DNA from: Marinobacterium sedimentorum
GTDB lineage: Bacteria > Pseudomonadota > Gammaproteobacteria > Pseudomonadales > Balneatricaceae
Reading direction: 5' to 3'
Assembly: GCF_024267675.1 (NCBI RefSeq)
Contig: NZ_JALDYX010000001.1
Coordinates: 310,001-374,000, forward strand
Length of the DNA stretch: 64,000 nucleotides
Shown here: piece after piece, positions 57,893 through 64,000 of the stretch
Layout of the letters: the number at the start of each line of letters is the position of its first letter
Position numbering within the stretch: the first letter of the stretch is position 1
Made by a program: the position numbers and the translations under genes
Notes under the pieces: model-generated
What the model was told of the DNA's origin: nothing
Database searches by the model: none
Seen by the model: the letters and a program-made list of their open reading frames with translations, nothing else

Positions 57893-58888
57893 ATGGCGGC
57901 TTTCGGCTCACTTTTTATGCCAGAAATGGCGATTTCCTGGTTTGATGGCTCTAGCTGGAGTGAGAGTCAGGTGGTATCGAGCGACAGCATCCAGCTGCAC
58001 CCTGGCGCTCATGTCCTGCACTACTCCAGCACCTGTTTTGAAGGCCTGAAGGCATTTCGCCATGCAGACGGTTCCATCAAGATTTTCCGCATGGACCAGA
58101 ACATTGCCCGTTTTGCCCAGAGCGCCGAGCTGCTGGCGCTGCCAAGGATCGACGCCGCCCAGACCACCCGCATGATTACCGAGATCGTGGCACGCTTTGC
58201 TGACGAAGTGCCGGCGCCTCCGGGATCCATGTATATCCGTCCGACACACTTTGGCACCGAGCCTGCCATTGGCAAGGCCGCCGTCCCCTCCCTGACGTCA
58301 TGCCAGTACGTGCTGTTGTCGCCGGTGGGTGACTACTTCGCCGGTGGCGACAAGGCACTGCGCCTGCTGATCGATGACCAGGGCATGCGCTGCCCGCCGC
58401 ACATGGGCATGGTCAAGAGTGGCGGCAACTACGCCGGTGCCCTGCGCCCGATCATGAAGGCCCGCGCTGAAGCCCAGGCCGACCAGGTACTCTTCTGCCC
58501 CGGTGGTGATGTCCAGGAAACCGGCGCCGCCAACTTCCTGCTGATCGACGGCGACGAGATCATCACCAAGGCGCTGGACGAAAGCTTCCTGCACGGCGTT
58601 ACCCGCGACTCCATTCTGACGCTGGCGCGGGACCGGGGCATGAAGGTCTCGGAGCGTGCGCTCAGCATCGACGAGCTGCTTGAGCGCGCCGCCAAACCGG
58701 GTTGCGAAGCGGCGCTGTCCGGCACCGCAGCGGTACTGGCGCCGGTCGGCACCCTGATTTACCACGGCAAGGAATACCCGGTTGGCAACGGCGGCGTTGG
58801 CGCCACCACGGTCAAACTGCGCCAGGCACTGAATGATATCCAGTGGGGCAAGGCCGAAGACAGGCACGGCTGGCTCACCAGCATCTGA
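57893..58888 (+). CDS. ilvE: Branched-chain amino acid aminotransferase
   Basis: PLP fold-type IV transaminase of valine, leucine and isoleucine metabolism (331 aa). HYSSTCFEGLKAFR near residue 45, the PLP lysine in MGMVKSGGNYAGAL, and QETGAANFLLI are the family signatures. ATG 57893 follows TTTTAGGATGG, giving an AGGA about nine bases upstream; longer in-frame starts are less likely. Neighbourhood with glnE and the LPS-core genes matches Pseudomonas. A bidirectional terminator follows. Confidence 0.93.
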   Translation: MAAFGSLFMPEMAISWFDGSSWSESQVVSSDSIQLHPGAHVLHYSSTCFEGLKAFRHADGSIKIFRMDQNIARFAQSAELLALPRIDAAQTTRMITEIVARFADEVPAPPGSMYIRPTHFGTEPAIGKAAVPSLTSCQYVLLSPVGDYFAGGDKALRLLIDDQGMRCPPHMGMVKSGGNYAGALRPIMKARAEAQADQVLFCPGGDVQETGAANFLLIDGDEIITKALDESFLHGVTRDSILTLARDRGMKVSERALSIDELLERAAKPGCEAALSGTAAVLAPVGTLIYHGKEYPVGNGGVGATTVKLRQALNDIQWGKAEDRHGWLTSI

Positions 58889-58927
58889 TCAGCGTTACAC
58901 GACCACGGGCAATCTCCGTAATAAAAG

Positions 58928-58961
58928 AAAAAGCGCCAGACAGTGATGTCTGGCGCTTTTT
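58928..58961. terminator. Bidirectional terminator between ilvE and glnE
   Basis: Perfect 15-bp stem AAAAAGCGCCAGACA / TGTCTGGCGCTTTTT with loop GTGA, between convergent genes. Confidence 0.92.
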
Positions 58962-58992
58962 GCTCCTTGCCCCTTGAACCTGCATCCCAAAA

Positions 58993-59020
58993 GCTTCGCC
59001 GCGAGACGCGGCTCCTACGA
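58993..59020. repeat. REP-like extragenic palindrome
   Basis: GCTTCGCCGCGAGACGCGGCTCCTACGA: a GCCGCG-aga-CGCGGC hairpin flanked by CTCCTACGA, the common pattern of REP elements in pseudomonads and relatives. One copy in the window, just outside the terminator. Confidence 0.55.
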
Positions 59021-59092
59021 TACCTCGAAGTTCGCCTGGGGCTCATTTCCCGGAATTCGCAAGCTCATTCCAGGTACGGGCGCGGCGTTCCA

Positions 59093-62020
59093 TCATGCAG
59101 CCCCAGGCTCCATCAGCTGTGCCCAGATGCGGCTCACCGCCGCGCGGTAGTCCCCCATCTCCGAGGCGGCAATCACACTCGATTGTTCCTGCATGCTCAG
59201 GCGGTGCCCCGCCGAACGGTACGCCTTGTAGGCCTCGCGCAAACTCTCGGCATCCGCGGCCGAAAGCAGGCCGACCTGCTCAGCCGCATCCAGAATGCGG
59301 ATATTGTCGGTAAACTCCAGCAGCTGCGGATAGCGGCCGCCATGGGCCAGCACGCAGTACTGCACCAGGAACTCGATATCGACGATCCCGCCCCTGTCCT
59401 GCTTAAGGTTGAAGACGCCCTGTGCATCATCGGTCACAGGCTTGCTGCCCAGGTGATCGCGCATCTTGATGCGCATATCACACACCTCCTGACGCAACTG
59501 GGCCTGGTCCCGCGGCTGGGACAGAATCTCGGCCCGCACCTGCTCAAAGGCCCGCGCCAGGCGCGGACAACCGGCCACCACCCGTGCCCGCGACAGCGCC
59601 TGATGCTCCCAGGTCCAGGCTTCCTTGTGCTGATACTCGGCAAAGGCCTTGAGCGAACTGACCAGCAGCCCGGCATTGCCTGACGGCCGCAGCCGCATGT
59701 CCACTTCATACAGCAAGCCACCGGCGGTGAAGGTGCTGAGAATATGAATGATGCGCTGTCCCAGGCGGGTAAAAAACACGTTATTGAACACCGGCTTCTC
59801 CCCTGTGGTGGACAGATTGGGGTCCGCATCGTGCAGGAACACCAGATCCAGATCCGAACCGTAGGACAGTTCAATCCCGCCCAGCTTGCCATAGCCCACA
59901 ATGACAAAGTCAGGATCACAGGGCTCCCCGGGCGCTTTCTGTGGCACACCATGCTTTTCCACCAGCAGGCGCCAGGCAATATCGAACACCGCCTCCAGAA
60001 TGCTTTCGGCGGTCCAGGTCAGGTAGTCACTGACCTTCATCAACGGCAGGGCGCCAGTAATATCGGAGGCTGCCACCCGCAGTACATGGGCATTCTTGAA
60101 GTAGCGCAGTGCCTCCATCTGCTGCTCGACATCCTCCTGCGGGATACGCAGCAGATGCTGGTGCAATTCGCGCTGCAGCACCTGCTTGTCGGGCGGCGCA
60201 TAGAGCGTACGCGGATCAATCAGCTCATCCAGCAGTATGGGCAGGCGCGTCAGCTTGTCGGAAAACCAGCTGCTGCCGGAACAGAGCCTGACCAGCTGGC
60301 GCAGGGCCCCGGGATTCTCGGCCAGCAGCACCAGATAGGCGGAGCGGCGCAGCACCGCCTGAATCAGTTGCAGTACCCGCGCCAGGGTTTCGCTGGCGTT
60401 ATCCACCGTCGCTACATCCATCAGCAACCGCGGCATCACGATGCGCAACCGTTCCAGCGCCACGGTCTGCAGGGTGGCCAGGGTACGGGAGCTGCGCAGA
60501 TCATTCAGCTGCTGCAGGCTGCGAGCGGGGTCATCAAAGCCCTGCTCAGCCAGATACTGCGAGGCCGCCTCCGGCTCCAGGGCGTCATCCCAGAGCGCCC
60601 GCCACTCGGCCACATCTTCCAGCACCTCGGCATTGGCACTCTTGCTCGGTGCAATCACATCGGCAAAATGCTGCCGCACATGGGCGCGATGCAGCTCCAG
60701 CTCGACACTGAAACTGTCCCAGTCGGCCGCGCCCATACTCCAGGCCAGACGCAGACGGTCCATGTCATCCGCGGGCAACTCCTGGGTTTGCCTGTCTGCC
60801 CGGGCCTGAAGCGCGTGTTCGACGTTGCGCAGGTAGGTATAGGCCACCTGCAGTTCATCGATCGCACCCTGGGGCATGCCAAACTCCGTCAGCAGCGGCA
60901 GTATGTTGAGCAGCTCGCGCTGTTGCAGCCTGGAATCGCGCCCGCCGCGAATAAGCTGAAACGCCTGGGCGATAAACTCCACCTCACGAATGCCGCCCGA
61001 GCCCAGCTTGATGTTCTGCTCCAGTCCCTTGCGCCGGACCTCACGGTTGATCATGTCCTTCATTTCACGCAGCGATTCGAAGGCGCCAAAATCGATGTAC
61101 TTGCGGTAGACAAAGGGGCGCAGCAGTTCCTGCAGCCGGGCACCGGCCTTGATGTCACCGGCCACGACCCGGGCCTTGATCATGGCGTAGCGTTCCCATT
61201 CGCGCCCATGATCCTGGTAATAACCCTCCAGTGCGCCGAAGCTGCACGCCATAGGGCCGGCCGAGCCAAAGGGCCGCAGCCGCATGTCGACGCGGAACAC
61301 GAAACCATCAATAGTGACATTGTCCAGCGCCTGAATCAGCTTCTGCCCCAGGCGAATAAAGAAATCCTGGTTTTCCAGGCTGCGCCGCGCCCCCTGGGTT
61401 TCGCCGTTGTGCGGGAAACTGAAGATCAGGTCGACATCCGACGACAGGTTCAGCTCGAAGGCACCCAGTTTGCCCATGCCCAGCACCACCATGCGCTGCG
61501 GCTGCGTTTGCCCCCGGGCATCGGGACGGGAGTGCGGCGTGCCCCATTTGTCGCAGGCGTCCTGGTACAGTTTTTCCAGCGCCAGGTCGATGCAGGTATC
61601 GGCCAGCCAGGACAGTTCGAGCGTTGTGCGGCGCATGTCGGCCTGGCGGGTCAGGTCGCGCCAGATGATGCGCACCATCTCGCGCTGGCGAAACTGGCGC
61701 AGACAGCGGTGCAAACCGGCTTCATCGCTCACCTGTGCCAGCAATGCCGCCAGCTGCTCGCGGTAGTGATTGGCGGAATAATCCCGTGCAAGATCCCCCC
61801 GTTCCAGCAGCTCCTGCAGCAAATCGGGCCTCTGCCGCAGCTGGGTGGCGACATAGTCACTGCCCACCAGCACGCAACTGAGCTGGCGCGCAAACTCTTG
61901 GGCCGTCAACGGGCCGGATGCGAATTCCAGCGGCTCCAGCACATCGGCCAGCGCCTGCCAGTGCTGTTCAACCAGCCCGTGCAGCGGCTGCGGTATCAGA
62001 TCAAGTTGCGGTGCAAGCAT
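59093..62020 (-). CDS. glnE: Bifunctional glutamine synthetase adenylyltransferase/adenylyl-removing enzyme
   Basis: Controls glutamine synthetase by adenylylation and deadenylylation in response to PII (975 aa). Two nucleotidyltransferase domains are visible: the first has LSSDVDLIFSF, the second YGSDLDLVFLHD, each followed by its helical domain. ATG 62020 is preferred because AGGAAACGC precedes it; an ATG nine codons upstream lacks a ribosome site. Convergent with ilvE. Confidence 0.96.
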   Translation of the reverse strand: MLAPQLDLIPQPLHGLVEQHWQALADVLEPLEFASGPLTAQEFARQLSCVLVGSDYVATQLRQRPDLLQELLERGDLARDYSANHYREQLAALLAQVSDEAGLHRCLRQFRQREMVRIIWRDLTRQADMRRTTLELSWLADTCIDLALEKLYQDACDKWGTPHSRPDARGQTQPQRMVVLGMGKLGAFELNLSSDVDLIFSFPHNGETQGARRSLENQDFFIRLGQKLIQALDNVTIDGFVFRVDMRLRPFGSAGPMACSFGALEGYYQDHGREWERYAMIKARVVAGDIKAGARLQELLRPFVYRKYIDFGAFESLREMKDMINREVRRKGLEQNIKLGSGGIREVEFIAQAFQLIRGGRDSRLQQRELLNILPLLTEFGMPQGAIDELQVAYTYLRNVEHALQARADRQTQELPADDMDRLRLAWSMGAADWDSFSVELELHRAHVRQHFADVIAPSKSANAEVLEDVAEWRALWDDALEPEAASQYLAEQGFDDPARSLQQLNDLRSSRTLATLQTVALERLRIVMPRLLMDVATVDNASETLARVLQLIQAVLRRSAYLVLLAENPGALRQLVRLCSGSSWFSDKLTRLPILLDELIDPRTLYAPPDKQVLQRELHQHLLRIPQEDVEQQMEALRYFKNAHVLRVAASDITGALPLMKVSDYLTWTAESILEAVFDIAWRLLVEKHGVPQKAPGEPCDPDFVIVGYGKLGGIELSYGSDLDLVFLHDADPNLSTTGEKPVFNNVFFTRLGQRIIHILSTFTAGGLLYEVDMRLRPSGNAGLLVSSLKAFAEYQHKEAWTWEHQALSRARVVAGCPRLARAFEQVRAEILSQPRDQAQLRQEVCDMRIKMRDHLGSKPVTDDAQGVFNLKQDRGGIVDIEFLVQYCVLAHGGRYPQLLEFTDNIRILDAAEQVGLLSAADAESLREAYKAYRSAGHRLSMQEQSSVIAASEMGDYRAAVSRIWAQLMEPGAA

Positions 62021-62127
62021 GCGTTTCCTACTCCCTGAAGCTGCCATATTTTTAGCTTGATATACCTGCAGAGCTTACCAGAGTCGACGCAGGAGGCCGA
62101 CCTGCGCGGCTCACCCCAGGTCCGGTA

Positions 62128-63222
62128 TCACAGGCGCTGCAACAGAGCGCCGAAGCCGAGCAGTACCCGCCCGGTTGCGGGATCCTTCAGCAGCGCATCC
62201 AGCTGGCCCGCGGCAACCGGTGCCTGCGCCCTTGCCCAGACCTCTCCTGCTGCCTTATCGAACCTGGGCTGCAGCCGACGCCAACCCAGCGCCCGCTCAA
62301 GCGCCTGGCATAGTTGCGCCAGGGGTGCCTGCAACTCGGCCGTTAACGGCAGCAGGGCCGAAAAGCAATGCAGCAGGGTCTGCAACTCCAGGCAGGCAGC
62401 GGCGGCGCTTTCAGCGCCCGACCAGTCACGGGCCATGCATTGCGCCATGCCTGGGTCCAGGCTGAGAGAACCGCGCCAGCCATCAAGACCACGGCTGGCG
62501 CGGGTCAGCGCGCGCTGGGCGAGAGCTGTAAAAGTATCCTCTGAATTCAGCTCGGCGGGGTGCAAGGGGGCCTCGGGGCGCTCGTCCATAGCCCCCAGCA
62601 GGCGATAACCCCGCTCGGCCTTGCTGATATCGCTCAGCAACACCGGAACTGCCTCGGCCAGTATCATGGCAACGCTATACAGATCCGCCGCCGAGCCCTG
62701 CTTGAGTTCAAGCTCCAGCTCACACAGCGCCGTGGTCACCGCAGCGGCGCCGGCCGCTGTCGCGCTCACCAGGCCCCGATCCAGCACCAGCTCGATCAGT
62801 GCCTGCTCACCGCCGGTGCTCTGTGGCCGCAGCATCCAGCTGGTGCGCTCAAAATCGGTGCTAAAGGCCGGTACAATGCGCCGCTGCACCTCGCTCCCCT
62901 GCAGCGCCTCGGGCCAGTCCGCCGTCGCCAAAAGGCTGTAATCCAGTTCGGGCGTCGGCAGATCCCATTCCCATTCGTTACGCTGATGCAAACCGCCGCG
63001 GCTCGACCCCCGGGTTTTCAGGGTCTGGATATAGCGCTCACCCTGCTCGCGAATACGCAGCGCCACACGGTGCTGCGCCAGCAGCCGATCGGGGGTGTCG
63101 AAATACTGGTTACTCAGGCGCTGACAGGCACCCGAATCAGACTCTGCCAGTAGCGGCAGAGCCATGAATGCAGCCGCCTGCTGCGGATCGATACTCAGCT
63201 TTAACTCAATTTCCCGCGCCAT
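62128..63222 (-). CDS. CYTH domain inorganic triphosphatase (YgiF-like)
   Basis: 364 aa. The CYTH signature ExExK is at residues 4-8 (EIELK), and EWEWDLP, RTSW and ELVLDRG follow through the tunnel fold to about residue 200. The C-terminal part is where YgiF homologues carry a CHAD domain, but it is short and lacks the conserved basic helices, so CHAD is degenerate. Probably hydrolyses tripolyphosphate. glnE is downstream in the same direction, as ygiF-glnE in E. coli. Confidence 0.88.
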   Translation of the reverse strand: MAREIELKLSIDPQQAAAFMALPLLAESDSGACQRLSNQYFDTPDRLLAQHRVALRIREQGERYIQTLKTRGSSRGGLHQRNEWEWDLPTPELDYSLLATADWPEALQGSEVQRRIVPAFSTDFERTSWMLRPQSTGGEQALIELVLDRGLVSATAAGAAAVTTALCELELELKQGSAADLYSVAMILAEAVPVLLSDISKAERGYRLLGAMDERPEAPLHPAELNSEDTFTALAQRALTRASRGLDGWRGSLSLDPGMAQCMARDWSGAESAAAACLELQTLLHCFSALLPLTAELQAPLAQLCQALERALGWRRLQPRFDKAAGEVWARAQAPVAAGQLDALLKDPATGRVLLGFGALLQRL

Positions 63223-63415
63223 GAATGCTTCCGTCTAGAAGGGTTGAATAAGGAGTTTAACCGCCCGGCAGCGCCCTGCGTAAGATCGGAACGGGACTAA
63301 CACCACGGCTGCCTGGGCATAAAAGTGTTAAAAAAATATTCCACTTTTACTACACCAGCGCTTTATGCCCACTTATACTTGCGCCCGAAGTCGTGACAAC
63401 CAACAGGGATACCCC

Positions 63416-64000
63416 ATGGTAACCAATAATCCGATTCTGCAGATGTTTGCACGCTCGCCGTTCAAACCCATGCAGGAACACATTGCCAAGGCTCAGTCTT
63501 GCGCCCTTCAGCTGATTCCATTCTTTGATGCCGTAATGGCTAATGACTGGGAAGCAGCTGCGGCCGTCCAGCAGCGGATTGCTGTACTGGAGCATGAAGC
63601 GGATGCGATGAAAAAGGAGGTTCGTACGCACCTGCCCAACAGCATTTTTCTGCCCGTCCCCAGGGCCGATCTGCTTGAACTGCTGCGCATGCAGGACAAG
63701 ATCGCGAACCGTTCCAAGGACATCGCCGGCCTGATGCTCGGGCGCAAAATGGCCGTACCCGCTGCGATCCAGCCACAGATGAGCCTCTTTGTCCGCAGTG
63801 CGCTGCAGACATCCGCCCAGGCCCTGACAGCGCTGAACGAACTGGACGAACTGATCAGCTCGGGTTTCGGTGGTCATGAAGTCAAGTCTGTTGAAGGGAT
63901 GATCAACAGCATTGACGACCTCGAACACGATGCCGACGACCTGGAGCGCGAAATCCGCAGCGCCTTGTTCGCCGTGGAAAAAGACATGCACCCGATCGAT
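63416..64000 (+). CDS. DUF47/PhoU-like phosphate transport regulator, N-terminal part
   Basis: Runs off the window end; 195 codons are visible from ATG 63416, preceded by CAGGGAT. The N-terminus MVTNNPILQMFARSPFKPMQEH and the central VLEHEADAMKKEVRTHLP, with a repeated EHDADDLEREIR element later, match the TIGR00153 family of all-helical, PhoU-like proteins. These usually stand just upstream of a Pit phosphate transporter gene, which would lie outside the window. Confidence 0.9.
   Translation, partial: MVTNNPILQMFARSPFKPMQEHIAKAQSCALQLIPFFDAVMANDWEAAAAVQQRIAVLEHEADAMKKEVRTHLPNSIFLPVPRADLLELLRMQDKIANRSKDIAGLMLGRKMAVPAAIQPQMSLFVRSALQTSAQALTALNELDELISSGFGGHEVKSVEGMINSIDDLEHDADDLEREIRSALFAVEKDMHPID

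Noticed and set aside
59744..62038. Long plus-strand open frame opposite glnE
   Set aside because: Shadow of the 975-residue GlnE gene; codon bias belongs to the minus strand.

Overview
The window is a continuous piece of a GC-rich gammaproteobacterial chromosome. Gene order matches pseudomonads and marine Oceanospirillales relatives (Marinobacterium-like; inferred from synteny and protein resemblance, since no 16S gene is present). Blocks shared with Pseudomonas are tkt-epd-pgk-fba beside metK, gshB-tonB-yqgE-ruvX-pyrR-pyrB-pyrC', pilT/pilU-yggS-proC-yggT-metX-metW-rdgB-hemW, the dapF-DUF484-xerC-yigB block, and an LPS-core region next to ilvE-glnE. No rRNA, tRNA, CRISPR array or complete insertion sequence was found.

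Layout. 1-3.3 kb: end of a mannitol/sorbitol ABC importer operon (permease, ATPase, terminator) and a polyol dehydrogenase. 3.3-8.8 kb: minus-strand central carbon operon tkt-epd-pgk-fba. 9.1-11.7 kb: metK and ald. 11.7-12.1 kb: a small inverted-repeat element (copy A) abutting a decayed BMP-family substrate-binding protein gene. 12.2-19.0 kb: rsmE, gshB, tonB, yqgE, ruvX, pyrR, pyrB and a catalytically degenerate dihydroorotase. 19.3-24.4 kb: accessory genes, namely a secreted sulfite-oxidase-fold protein, a GGDEF-EAL protein, a FolM-like reductase, a FolK-like kinase that overlaps it tail to tail, and an MFS transporter. 24.6-33.5 kb: pilU, pilT, yggS, proC, yggT, metX, metW, a DUF4426 protein, rdgB and hemW. 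33.6-38.6 kb: yigB-like HAD phosphatase, xerC, DUF484, dapF, lysA, lptM and divergent cyaY.

38.7-57.5 kb is an envelope-glycan region. waaA and msbA are followed by a deleted copy of lpxL, then ugd, a second and larger copy of the inverted-repeat element (copy B), and the intact lpxL. lpxL is translationally coupled to a sialyltransferase-like gene and neuB-neuC-neuA, a complete N-acetylneuraminate synthesis and activation set. On the opposite strand lie a sulfotransferase, a capsule-synthesis-like protein, three GT4 glycosyltransferases, a polysaccharide deacetylase and two ELM1-family proteins, each ELM1 gene beside a GT4 gene. Together these suggest a sialylated and possibly sulfated surface glycan built on lipid A/Kdo. 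No heptosyltransferase gene is seen in the window.

57.9-64 kb: ilvE, glnE, a CYTH triphosphatase and the 5' part of a DUF47 (PhoU-like) gene.

Most distinctive are the two copies of a structured inverted-repeat element placed exactly at TAG stop codons, the partial lpxL duplication whose retained promoter may now drive ugd, the four-gene neu operon fused to lpxL, the duplicated ELM1-GT4 pairs, and the cysteine-free sulfite-oxidase-fold protein next to a c-di-GMP enzyme.
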